Shown here in pieces: positions 27,276 through 35,387 of a stretch of DNA of 41,584 nt. Numbering within the stretch: position 1 is the first letter of the stretch; each line of letters starts with the position of its first letter. The stretch lies in the NCBI GenBank assembly GCA_003490025.1, contig DNJC01000042.1, positions 1 through 41,584 of the forward strand. The letters are read 5' to 3'. Below the pieces are notes generated by a model. That model was not told the origin of the DNA, ran no database searches, and saw only the letters and a program-made list of their open reading frames with translations. The position numbers and the translations under genes are program-made. Origin of the DNA: Geobacter sp. GTDB taxonomy: Bacteria > Desulfobacterota > Desulfuromonadia > Geobacterales > Geobacteraceae.

Positions 27276-28607
27276 ATGCAAACCTGCAAAGGTTTCTGGC
27301 TTTTTATCTGCGCCGCGGTTTTGGCCTCGGCTTCGCTTTACGGCTGCGGCAATTCCAAAACCAGCGAATCCATCCCGTCTAGCGCAACGATTCTCTATGC
27401 CCACAGTGTCGTCTTCAAGAATACGAGCACCTATACCATGGGGTACAACGCCTTCGGCCAGCTAGGCGACGGGACCCTCACCAACCGCCCTTCTGCCGTA
27501 AAGATCGGGGGGCTGGGGCCGATGCGGAAAGGGGTGATCGGTGCGGAGCACACCATGGTCTTCGGCAACCTGAGCAGCAGCGTCTGGACCTGGGGCTACA
27601 ACCTCTACGGCCAGCTCGGGGACCCGGCCGTGCCGCATCTGGGTGTAAGCGAAAACGCCAACAGCAGCCTCCCCCGCCAGCTGTTTCTCGGCGCCACGGT
27701 GTCCGACATCGCCGCAGGCGGGTTCCACTCCCTCGCAGTGGCCCGCGGTGTCATCAAGTCCTGGGGCTACAACCTCGACGGCCAGCTCGGAACCGGGAAT
27801 ACGGACAATTCGTACGAGCCCAAACCTGTGTCAACCGACTTTTACGGCAACTCCTTGCCGCCGGCTGTGCAGGTCGCCGCGGGCGGGACGCACTCGCTCG
27901 CCCTTTGCGACGACGGTTCGGTCACTTCTGTCTACGCCTGGGGCAATAACGCTTCCGGACAGCTCGGGTTCACCAACCTCTCGACCAGCAGCAAGTGGCC
28001 GAAAAAGGTCACCTTCCTGCCCGCGGCCGGCGGGAAGATAGAACAGATCGCCGCCTTGGGGAGAGCGAGCCTGGCGCTGGAGGTGGTGAGGGACGGCAGC
28101 AACAACATCACCAGGCAGACGCTCTGGGGTTGGGGCCATAACGGAACGGGGGAACTCGCGGCGGACCCGACCGTCACGCCTTTCAGCTATGCGCCGGAGG
28201 TGCTGTTCGAGGATACCAACGTAGGCCCCACGACCCGCATCATCAAGAAGATCGCGACCGGGCTGAACCACGTGCTGCTCCTCATGGGCGTGCGCGACAA
28301 CGACGGCAGTGACGGCTCCTGGACCGTGGACGCCCTCGGCTACAACTATTACGGGCAGTTGGGGAACAACAAGGAACCCGTCGGCACGTCCATCAGCAGC
28401 TTCGAGATAGTCCAAACGCTCAACACGGCGGGGACGGGAAACCTCACCGGAGTGACCGACATCGCCGCCTTCGGCTACCATTCGCTGGCCCTGGTGGGGG
28501 GCGTCTGGTACGGCTGGGGGACCAACAGCCTTGGTCAGCTTGGGAACCCCATCGTAACGGACGCGGTCGGATACTTCCAGTTGCCGGTCCAGGTCCAGGG
28601 GCTCTAG
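27276..28607 (+). CDS. RCC1-repeat (beta-propeller) lipoprotein
   Basis: A 443-residue exported protein. The signal sequence ends in LYGC with a candidate lipid-carrying cysteine at residue 24 (tyrosine at -2 is unusual, so lipidation is probable but not certain). The mature part carries about seven RCC1-type repeats marked by GYNAFGQLGDG, WGYNLYGQLG, WGYNLDGQLGTG, WGNNASGQLG, LGYNYYGQLG and WGTNSLGQLG, enough for one seven-bladed propeller. Promoter and ribosome site are present and the gene is monocistronic. RCC1-like propellers in bacteria are usually binding modules; ligand and role are unknown. Confidence 0.85.
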   Translation: MQTCKGFWLFICAAVLASASLYGCGNSKTSESIPSSATILYAHSVVFKNTSTYTMGYNAFGQLGDGTLTNRPSAVKIGGLGPMRKGVIGAEHTMVFGNLSSSVWTWGYNLYGQLGDPAVPHLGVSENANSSLPRQLFLGATVSDIAAGGFHSLAVARGVIKSWGYNLDGQLGTGNTDNSYEPKPVSTDFYGNSLPPAVQVAAGGTHSLALCDDGSVTSVYAWGNNASGQLGFTNLSTSSKWPKKVTFLPAAGGKIEQIAALGRASLALEVVRDGSNNITRQTLWGWGHNGTGELAADPTVTPFSYAPEVLFEDTNVGPTTRIIKKIATGLNHVLLLMGVRDNDGSDGSWTVDALGYNYYGQLGNNKEPVGTSISSFEIVQTLNTAGTGNLTGVTDIAAFGYHSLALVGGVWYGWGTNSLGQLGNPIVTDAVGYFQLPVQVQGL

Positions 28608-28676
28608 CCTCGGAATCTCCAGGCCCCATGCGGGTTTCGGGCGTTCCCGCGGCCGCTGTTCGAGGCCCGTTTTCCC

Positions 28677-28704
28677 TTGACTTGGCACGGCGAAATAGTT
28701 TAAT
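28677..28704 (+). promoter_or_regulatory. Sigma70-type promoter for lysS and downstream genes
   Basis: TTGACT (28677-28682) and TTTAAT (28699-28704) are 16 bases apart. It is the only good promoter I see before the lysS-lolC-lolD-bamA-skp run and excludes the in-frame TTG at 28705. Confidence 0.6.
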
Positions 28705-28755
28705 TTGACGGATTGTTTCACAGCCCAAAGGCTTCAAGAAAGGTTGCAGATAGAC

Positions 28756-30234
28756 ATGGAAGAGTTGAGTGAACTGCTGCTGCAGAGAAGACGCAAGGTA
28801 GATGCATTGTGGGAGGCGGGTATCAACCCGTACCCGAACGATTACAGGCCCCAGCATACCTCGGCCGACCTGCGCGCAGCCTACGGCGACAAGGAAGTGA
28901 TCGAGGAAAACCCGCAGACCTTCGTGGTCGCCGGCCGCATCCTGATGCGCCGCTCCTTCGGCAAGGCCGCCTTTGTCCAGGTGCAGGACCGCAAGGGGCG
29001 CATGCAGCTTTACATGAAGAAGGACACGCTGGGCGAGGAACTCTTCGCCGAGTTCGAGAACTACGACATCGGCGACATCATCGGCGCCACCGGCACCCCC
29101 TTCCGCACCAAGACCGGCGAACTCTCCCTTGCCGTCACCGAGCTGCGGCTGCTGACCAAGTCGCTTCTGCCGCTTCCCGAGAAGTTCCACGGCCTGACCG
29201 ACGTGGAGACCCGCTACCGCCAGCGCTACGTCGACCTGATCGTCTCCCCGGAGGTGAGGGAGACCTTCTTCAAGCGCTCCCGCATCGTGCAGCTCGTGCG
29301 CGAGTTCATGACCAAAAACGACTTCCTCGAGGTCGAGACCCCGATGATGCAGCCGATCCCCGGCGGCGCCACCGCGAAGCCGTTCGTCACGCACCACAAC
29401 GCCCTCGACATGGAACTCTTCCTGCGCATCGCCCCCGAGCTCTACCTGAAGAGGCTGGTGGTCGGCGGCCTGGAGCGCGTCTTCGAGATCAACCGCAACT
29501 TCAGGAACGAGGGGATCTCGGTGCGCCACAACCCCGAGTTCACCATGATGGAGTTCTACCAGGCCTACGCGACCTTCGAGGACCTGATGAACTTCACCGA
29601 GGAGCTTCTCTGCCACGTGGCCCAGGAACTCCTCGGCACCCTCGACTTCAGCTACGGCGGCGAGCCGATCAGCTTCCAGCGCCCCTGGCAGCGTTTCACC
29701 GTCAAGGAGGCGATCCTGCACTTTGGCGAGATCGACGCGAAGAGCCTCGACGACCGCGACCTCGCCTACGCCTACGCGAAGCAGATCGGGCTCGAACTCC
29801 CCGAGGACGTAGGCTACGGCCGCCTGATCACGGAGATCTTCGAGGAAGTGGCCGAGACCAAGCTGATCCAGCCTACCTTCATCACCAACTACCCGACCGA
29901 GGTGTCGCCGCTTTCCAGGAAGAGCGATCTCGACCCGGAGTACGTCGACCGCTTCGAGTTCTTCTGCGCCGGGCGCGAGATGGCGAACGCCTTCTCCGAG
30001 CTGAACGATCCCCGCGACCAGAAGGAGCGTTTCCTGGCGCAGGTCGCCGCCAAGGCGAAGGGTGACGAGGAGGCGCACTACATGGACGAGGACTACATCC
30101 GCGCGCTCGAGTACGGCCTCCCGCCGACCGCAGGCGAGGGGATCGGCATCGACCGCCTGGTGATGCTCCTGACCGACTCGCCGTCGATCCGCGACGTCAT
30201 CCTGTTCCCGCAGCTCCGCAAAGAGGCCAAATAA
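28756..30234 (+). CDS. lysS: Lysyl-tRNA synthetase, class II
   Basis: Charges tRNA-Lys. The N-terminal OB-fold anticodon-binding domain covers about 40-145 (VAGRILMRRSFGKAAFVQVQ). The class II catalytic core shows motif 2 (FEINRNFRNEGIS, RHNPEFTMMEFY) and motif 3 (GEGIGIDRLVML). The 492-residue length is standard. The ATG at 28756 with GAAAGG upstream is preferred; an in-frame TTG at 28705 lies within the promoter. The stop codon overlaps the lolC ATG (TAATG), coupling translation of a tRNA synthetase to the lipoprotein release complex. Confidence 0.97.
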   Translation: MEELSELLLQRRRKVDALWEAGINPYPNDYRPQHTSADLRAAYGDKEVIEENPQTFVVAGRILMRRSFGKAAFVQVQDRKGRMQLYMKKDTLGEELFAEFENYDIGDIIGATGTPFRTKTGELSLAVTELRLLTKSLLPLPEKFHGLTDVETRYRQRYVDLIVSPEVRETFFKRSRIVQLVREFMTKNDFLEVETPMMQPIPGGATAKPFVTHHNALDMELFLRIAPELYLKRLVVGGLERVFEINRNFRNEGISVRHNPEFTMMEFYQAYATFEDLMNFTEELLCHVAQELLGTLDFSYGGEPISFQRPWQRFTVKEAILHFGEIDAKSLDDRDLAYAYAKQIGLELPEDVGYGRLITEIFEEVAETKLIQPTFITNYPTEVSPLSRKSDLDPEYVDRFEFFCAGREMANAFSELNDPRDQKERFLAQVAAKAKGDEEAHYMDEDYIRALEYGLPPTAGEGIGIDRLVMLLTDSPSIRDVILFPQLRKEAK

Positions 30235-31484
30235 TGCCCTTTGAGCTCTTCATAGGGCTGCGCTACCTGAAGGCGAAGCGTAAATCGACCTTCATCTCGC
30301 TGATCACCCTGATCTCCGTCGCCGGCGTGGCGCTCGGGGTCATGGCGCTGATCATCGTCCTGGCCGTCATGACCGGGTTCGAGGAGGACCTCAAGGAGAA
30401 GATCCTGGGGACCAACGCGCACATCGTGGTTCTGAACGGGTCCGGCGGCATGCAGGACTACCACAAGCTGATCAAGCGGATGGAGGCGATGGACGGCGTC
30501 GTCGCAGCCACCCCCTTCATCTACAACCAGGTCATGCTCTCCACGGGGAAGAACGTCTCCGGCGTGGTGCTGCGCGGCATCGACGTGGCAAGCGACGCCA
30601 AGGTGACCAACCTGCACAAGTCGATGGTGGAGGGGAGCCTCAAGACGCTTGAGGAGGATGCCGCCAAGACACCGGGCCTTGTCATCGGCAAGGAACTCGC
30701 CAAGAACCTCGGCCTGATGCAGGGGGACACGGTGGATGTCATCTCGCCGATGGGGAACATCACGCCTTTGGGGATGATGCCCAAGCTGAACCGGTTCCGC
30801 ATCACCGGGATCTTCAACACCGGGATGTTCGAGTACGACTCGACGCTTGCCTACGTCTCGCTGCGCGAGGCCCAGCAGTTCCTAGACCTGGGCGACGTGG
30901 TGACCGGCATCCAGCTCAAGGTGCGCGACGTCTACCACACAGGCACGCTGGCCCAGAAGATCAACCAGGAACTCGGCTATCCCTACCACGCGCGCGACTG
31001 GATGCAGATGAACAAGAACATCCTCTTCGCCCTGAAGACCGAGAAGAGCGTCATGTTCATCATCCTGACCCTGATCGTGCTGGTGGCCGCCTTCGGGATC
31101 GCCTCCACGCTCTTCATGGTCGTCATGGAGAAGACCCGCGACATCGCCATCCTGAAGTCGATGGGTGCGACCAGCCGCAGCATCATGCGCATCTTCGTCT
31201 TCGAAGGGGTGATCATCGGCGTCTTCGGCACCGTGGTCGGCGTCCTGGGGGGACTTCTGGTTGCGCTCAACCTGGAGCCGATCGTCTCCCTGGTGCAGAA
31301 GGTGACCGGCTTCGAACTCTTCAGCAAGGACATCTACTACCTGGACCACTTCCCGTCACTGGTGATTCCGTCCGACGTGGTGCTGATCAGCATCACCGCG
31401 GTCCTCATCTCCTTCGCCGCGACGCTCTACCCTTCCTGGGCCGCGTCGCGTATGGCCCCCGCGGAGGCGCTGCGTTATGAGTAG
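30234..31484 (+). CDS. lolC: Lipoprotein-releasing ABC transporter permease (LolC/E)
   Basis: Membrane subunit that extracts mature lipoproteins from the inner membrane and hands them to LolA. The 416-residue protein has the expected layout: one N-terminal helix (about 20-45), a large periplasmic domain (about 50-265) and three C-terminal helices (VMFIILTLIVLVAAFGIAST, the VFEGVIIGVFGTVVGVLGG stretch and the VVLISITAVLISFAATLYPS stretch). ATG overlaps the lysS stop. Only one permease gene precedes lolD, so it probably forms a homodimer (LolF-like) rather than a LolC/LolE pair. AAAGAGG is the ribosome site. Confidence 0.93.
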   Translation: MPFELFIGLRYLKAKRKSTFISLITLISVAGVALGVMALIIVLAVMTGFEEDLKEKILGTNAHIVVLNGSGGMQDYHKLIKRMEAMDGVVAATPFIYNQVMLSTGKNVSGVVLRGIDVASDAKVTNLHKSMVEGSLKTLEEDAAKTPGLVIGKELAKNLGLMQGDTVDVISPMGNITPLGMMPKLNRFRITGIFNTGMFEYDSTLAYVSLREAQQFLDLGDVVTGIQLKVRDVYHTGTLAQKINQELGYPYHARDWMQMNKNILFALKTEKSVMFIILTLIVLVAAFGIASTLFMVVMEKTRDIAILKSMGATSRSIMRIFVFEGVIIGVFGTVVGVLGGLLVALNLEPIVSLVQKVTGFELFSKDIYYLDHFPSLVIPSDVVLISITAVLISFAATLYPSWAASRMAPAEALRYE

Positions 31485-32151
31485 CCTGCTTGAGGTCCGC
31501 AACCTCTACAAATCGTATGGCGATGGAAGCGCCAAGGTCGAGGTCCTCAAGGGAATCGACATCAGCGTCGAGGCCGGCGACACCATAGCGATGGTCGGCC
31601 CCTCGGGCGCCGGGAAGAGCACGCTGCTTCACGTGATGGGGACCATCGACCGTCCCACGACCGGAGAGGTATTGTTCGACGGGGAACAGATCTTCTCCCT
31701 CTCCGACCAGCCGCTGGCCGCCTTCCGTAACCGCTCCATCGGCTTCGTCTTCCAGTTTCATCACCTGCTGCCGGAATTCTCGGCGCTGGAAAACGTGATG
31801 ATGCCGCTTCTCATCGGCGGCGAGAAAAGGTTGCAGGCCGAGGGTAGGGCGCGGCAGCTGCTGACCGACGTCGGGCTGTCGCACCGGATGACGCACAGGC
31901 CGGGGGAACTCTCCGGCGGGGAGCAGCAGAGGGTCGCCATCGCGCGCGCCCTGGTCCGTTCGCCGCGGCTCCTCCTGGCGGACGAGCCGACCGGGAACCT
32001 GGACATGAAGACCAGCGAGGAGGTGCACGATCTGCTCTACTCGATCCAGCGGAGCACCGGCATCACGCTGGTGATCGTGACGCACAACGAGCATCTCGCT
32101 GCCGGCATGGCGCGCACCATCCGAGTTGTCGACGGCAGGATAGTGGAATAA
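31477..32151 (+). CDS. lolD: Lipoprotein-releasing system ATP-binding protein LolD
   Basis: ATPase subunit of the Lol transporter. Walker A (GPSGAGKST), signature (LSGGEQQR) and Walker B (LLLADEPTGNLD) are intact; the 224-residue length is normal. It overlaps the end of lolC by eight bases, so the two are translationally coupled and expressed in a fixed ratio. The related MacB/FtsE-type ATPases share these motifs, but the fused context with lolC settles the name. Confidence 0.95.
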   Translation: MSSLLEVRNLYKSYGDGSAKVEVLKGIDISVEAGDTIAMVGPSGAGKSTLLHVMGTIDRPTTGEVLFDGEQIFSLSDQPLAAFRNRSIGFVFQFHHLLPEFSALENVMMPLLIGGEKRLQAEGRARQLLTDVGLSHRMTHRPGELSGGEQQRVAIARALVRSPRLLLADEPTGNLDMKTSEEVHDLLYSIQRSTGITLVIVTHNEHLAAGMARTIRVVDGRIVE

Positions 32152-32210
32152 GAGATCGAGCTGCAGATTGACACTAATGATGTATTCAATTGATTTTCCC
32201 CGGGGGACCT

Positions 32211-34625
32211 TTGCTGCGTAGATATATATCCGCCATGCTTGCTTTACAGCTCCTGGTTTGCTCGGCAACCTCCTTTGCCCAGGCCGATCAGCTTGCGACC
32301 CCGAAAGCTGCGACCGACAAGGCTGCGACCGACAAGGCTGCGACCGGTAACGCGACCGAGAAGGCCGGCGCCGAAAAGGCCGCTACCGGCAAGGTCGCTG
32401 CCGTCAAGATCGGCGGCAACCGGCGCATCGAGACCGCCGCCATCATGCTGGTGGTGCGGGTCCAGCAGGGGGAACTGCTGGACGTCGAAAAGGTCGACGC
32501 GGATGTGAAGGCCATCTATAAACTCGGACACTTCACAGACGTCCAAGCCATAACAGACACGACGGACGGTGGCGTCCTTCTTGAGTACCACGTCAAGGAG
32601 AAGTCGATCGTCAGGGAGATCAAGGTGGAGGGGGCGAAGGAAATCACCCCCGAAAAGGTGCGCGAGGCGGTCGAGATCAAACCGAACACCGTCTTCTCCG
32701 CCAAGGACCTGCAAAAGAGCGTGAAGAAGGTGAAGAAGCTTTACGCTGACGAGGGATACTATCTGGCCGAGGTCTCCGGCGACGTGAGCCAGCGCTCCGA
32801 GACGGAGCTGAACGTCATCATCCGGGTCAAGGAAGGGAAGAAGGTCCTGATCCAGAAAATCAGCTTCGACGGCAACCGGGCCTTCACCGATAAGAAACTG
32901 AAGAAGCAGATGGAGACCTCCGAGGAGTGGATGTTCTCCTGGCTCACCGGCGCCGGTACCTATAAGGAAGAGGTGCTGAAAAACGACATGATGCTCTTGA
33001 CCGAACTCTACATGAACAACGGCTACGTCAACGTCAAGATCGGCGAGCCGAAGGTCGAGCTTCTTCCCGACAATAGCGGCATGAGGGTGACCGTAGGGAT
33101 CACCGAGGGTGAGCAGTACCGCATCGGAAAACTCGGCTTCAAGGGTGAGCTGCTGGAGAAGGAGGATGTCCTCGCCGGGAAGCTCAAGGAGAAAAGCGGC
33201 CAACTCTTCAGCCGGAGCGACCTGAGAACCGACGTCTTCGCCCTGACCGATTTCTATGCCGACAAAGGGTACGCCTTCGCCAACGCTGCTCCCTTAACCA
33301 AGCTCAACCCGGAGAACCACACTATCGACATCACCTTCGACCTGGAGAAGGGCGAGAAGGTGACCATCGACCGCATCAACATCACGGGGAACACCAAGAC
33401 CCGCGACAAGGTGGTGCGCCGCGAACTGAGGCTGGACGAGGGATCGCTTTACAACTCCACCGCCCTCAAGCGGAGCAAGCAGAACCTGATGAACACCGGC
33501 TTCTTCGAAGAGGCCAACCTCGTCACGGCAAAGACGAGCGCCCCGGACAAGCTCGACCTGAATGTCGATGTCAAGGAGAAGCCGACCGGCACCTTCAGCA
33601 TCGGGGCAGGCTACAGTTCGCTCGACGGCATCATCGGGCAGGGGTCCGTGCAGCAGGCGAACTTCCTGGGGCTCGGGCTCAAACTGACCGCCGCCGCCTC
33701 CTTCGGGAGCAAGTCCCAGACCTACAACCTCGGGCTCACTGATCCGTACTTCATGGACAGCAAGTGGACCCTTGGGGCGGACGTCTACCGCAACGAGAGG
33801 CAGTACCTCGATTACACCCGCCGCGCCACCGGCGGCGACATCAAGGCAGGCTACCCCTTCTCCGACACGCTGAACACCTTCTGGCTCTACAAGTACGAGC
33901 AGAAGGAGATCTTCGACATGTCCAGCTCGCTTCTGGAGAACATCCATGTCGGCGCCGTGGTCGCTCCCGAGGCGAGCTCGACCACCAGTGCCATCCAGGC
34001 GAGCATCACCAGCAACACCACCGACTACAGGCCGGACCCCTCCACGGGGATGCTGAACACCTTGCAGGTTGAGGTCGCGGGTTTCGGCGGCACCAACAGG
34101 TACATAAAGTACTTGACCGAGCACACCTACTTCCATCCGGTCCTCTGGGGGGTCGGCTCTGTGCGCGGCACGCTGGGATACGTCCAGTCGCTGGGTAAGG
34201 ACATACCGATCGACGAGAAGTTCTACCTGGGGGGGATCAGCTCGCTGCGCGGCTACTCGCCGAGAACGGTGAGCCCCACCAAGACAACGGTCGTCCCGAC
34301 CACCGACGTGAACGGATTCGTCTCCAATACCGACAGCCGCGTCTACCTGGGTGGTACAGCCGAGGCGGTGGCGAACGTCGAGTACACCTTCCCTCTGCTG
34401 AAGGAGGCGGGGCTCAAGGGGGTTCTGTTCTTCGATGCGGGCAACTCGGCCAACAACTTCAATGACACCTTCTCCAACATTCTGACCAGCTATGGCGCCG
34501 GAATCAGGTGGTACTCGCCCATAGGGCCGCTCAGGCTCGAGTACGGCATACCGCTCAACCCGAGGGCGGGTATTGACAAAAGCAGTGGTGGAAGATTCGA
34601 ATTCTCCATAGGAAGCATCTTCTAA
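32211..34625 (+). CDS. bamA: Outer membrane protein assembly factor BamA
   Basis: Central component of the outer-membrane beta-barrel assembly complex. From the TTG at 32211 it has 804 residues: a signal peptide (MLRRYISAMLALQLLVCSA, cleavage near SFAQA), an Ala/Lys/Thr/Asp repeat linker (about 30-60), five POTRA domains (about 62-420, the first opening VKIGGNRRIETAAI), and a 16-strand barrel ending in FEFSIGSIF with a terminal aromatic. The barrel motif YLGGISSLRGYSPRTV carries the conserved VRGF-type loop (here LRGY). GGGGG lies four bases before the TTG; the in-frame ATG at 32235 would remove the positive signal-peptide start. Its neighbour skp encodes a chaperone for the same substrates. 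Confidence 0.95.
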   Translation: MLRRYISAMLALQLLVCSATSFAQADQLATPKAATDKAATDKAATGNATEKAGAEKAATGKVAAVKIGGNRRIETAAIMLVVRVQQGELLDVEKVDADVKAIYKLGHFTDVQAITDTTDGGVLLEYHVKEKSIVREIKVEGAKEITPEKVREAVEIKPNTVFSAKDLQKSVKKVKKLYADEGYYLAEVSGDVSQRSETELNVIIRVKEGKKVLIQKISFDGNRAFTDKKLKKQMETSEEWMFSWLTGAGTYKEEVLKNDMMLLTELYMNNGYVNVKIGEPKVELLPDNSGMRVTVGITEGEQYRIGKLGFKGELLEKEDVLAGKLKEKSGQLFSRSDLRTDVFALTDFYADKGYAFANAAPLTKLNPENHTIDITFDLEKGEKVTIDRINITGNTKTRDKVVRRELRLDEGSLYNSTALKRSKQNLMNTGFFEEANLVTAKTSAPDKLDLNVDVKEKPTGTFSIGAGYSSLDGIIGQGSVQQANFLGLGLKLTAAASFGSKSQTYNLGLTDPYFMDSKWTLGADVYRNERQYLDYTRRATGGDIKAGYPFSDTLNTFWLYKYEQKEIFDMSSSLLENIHVGAVVAPEASSTTSAIQASITSNTTDYRPDPSTGMLNTLQVEVAGFGGTNRYIKYLTEHTYFHPVLWGVGSVRGTLGYVQSLGKDIPIDEKFYLGGISSLRGYSPRTVSPTKTTVVPTTDVNGFVSNTDSRVYLGGTAEAVANVEYTFPLLKEAGLKGVLFFDAGNSANNFNDTFSNILTSYGAGIRWYSPIGPLRLEYGIPLNPRAGIDKSSGGRFEFSIGSIF

Positions 34626-34650
34626 AATTCGCGTAGCGAAGGAGCAAGTC

Positions 34651-35166
34651 ATGAAACGTCTTATTCTCGCATTACTGCTGTTGGTTGCACTCCCTCTTTC
34701 CGTTCTGGCTGCCGACGGCTCGAAGTTCGGTTCGGTGGACATCCAGAAGGTGCTGCTGATGTCGGACGCCGGGAAAGAGGCCAAGGACCAACTGGGGCAG
34801 AAAGCCGCCAAGTACGAGGCGGAGAAGGGCACCAGGGAGACCGAGTTGAAAAAGCTCAAGGGTGAGCTGGAGAGCCAGGGTGTCATGTTGAACGAGTCGG
34901 CCCGTGGCAGCAAGGAGCGCGATTACCAGCAGCGCCTCAAGGAGTACCAGCGTTTCCTGAAGGACGCCCAGGACGATCTCCAGGCGAAAAACGACGAGTT
35001 CACCAGCAAGATCGTGGACGAGATCGTCAAGGTGGCGCAGGACTACGGCAAGAAGAACGGGTACACCGCGATCTTCGTGAAGAGCGAGACCATGATCTAC
35101 CTCGATCCGGCAGCCGACGTCACCGAAGCGGTGCTGAAGCAGTTCAACGAGACCAGGAAGAAGTAA
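34651..35166 (+). CDS. skp: Periplasmic chaperone Skp/OmpH
   Basis: Binds unfolded outer-membrane proteins in the periplasm and delivers them to BamA. The signal peptide (MKRLILALLLLVALPLSVLA, cleavage before ADGS) is clear. The mature part opens with the beta strand FGSVDIQKVLL, followed by two long charged helices forming the tentacle arms (about 45-125) and a closing strand AIFVKSETMIYLD, the family layout. AAGGAG is about eight bases before the ATG. It follows bamA after 25 bases. A terminator and repeat array lie just downstream. Confidence 0.93.
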   Translation: MKRLILALLLLVALPLSVLAADGSKFGSVDIQKVLLMSDAGKEAKDQLGQKAAKYEAEKGTRETELKKLKGELESQGVMLNESARGSKERDYQQRLKEYQRFLKDAQDDLQAKNDEFTSKIVDEIVKVAQDYGKKNGYTAIFVKSETMIYLDPAADVTEAVLKQFNETRKK

Positions 35167-35177
35167 GGCAAACGGCC

Positions 35178-35205
35178 GTTCTAAGTTCTACGTTCTATGT
35201 TCTAC
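35178..35205 (-). repeat. Heptamer tandem array, left inverted arm
   Basis: Four seven-base units in a row, GTTCTAA, GTTCTAC, GTTCTAT, GTTCTAC. It is the reverse-complement form of the units found at 35301-35369. It begins 12 bases after the skp stop codon. Confidence 0.9.
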
Positions 35206-35260
35206 GTTGAACAGCGACTCTCCTCCCATTGCTGAAGGGTACCGCTAGAGCTACCACGAA

Positions 35261-35296
35261 GAAGCCCCCTTTCCCGAGGGGGCACTTCTCGTTTTT
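35261..35296 (+). terminator. Intrinsic terminator between skp and lpxD
   Basis: GAAG-CCCCCT pairs with AGGGGG-CACTTC (small bulge) and is followed by TCGTTTTT. It lies inside the loop formed by the inverted heptamer arms, so folding of the arms could compete with or flank it. Confidence 0.75.
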
Positions 35297-35299
35297 AAA

Positions 35300-35381
35300 C
35301 GTAGAACTTAGAACGTAGAACCTGGAACGGTTTTTAACGACGTAGAACTTAGAACGTAGAACATAGAACGGTTTTCAAGGA
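35300..35381 (+). repeat. Heptamer tandem arrays, right arms (two 41-base copies)
   Basis: Two direct copies with a period of 41 bases. Copy one reads GTAGAAC, TTAGAAC, GTAGAAC, CTGGAAC (35301-35328) and copy two GTAGAAC, TTAGAAC, GTAGAAC, ATAGAAC (35342-35369), each followed by GGTTTT. They are complementary to the left arm at 35178-35205. The lpxD ribosome site (AAGG at 35377-35380) is the end of copy two. Confidence 0.9.
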
Positions 35382-35387
35382 TTCGTG

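Noticed and set aside
28444..30078. Minus-strand frame of 544 codons opposite lysS
   Set aside because: Antisense shadow of lysyl-tRNA synthetase; compositional bias only.
32168..32196. TTGACA upstream of bamA as a promoter
   Set aside because: No acceptable -10 at 15-18 bases; bamA is more likely read from the lysS-lolCD transcript.
33294..34913. Minus-strand frame of 539 codons opposite bamA
   Set aside because: Antisense shadow crossing bamA and skp, no motif and no ribosome site.
35178..35369. Possible CRISPR array
   Set aside because: Units are seven bases, contiguous and inverted; there are no 25-40 base repeats or unique spacers and no cas genes.
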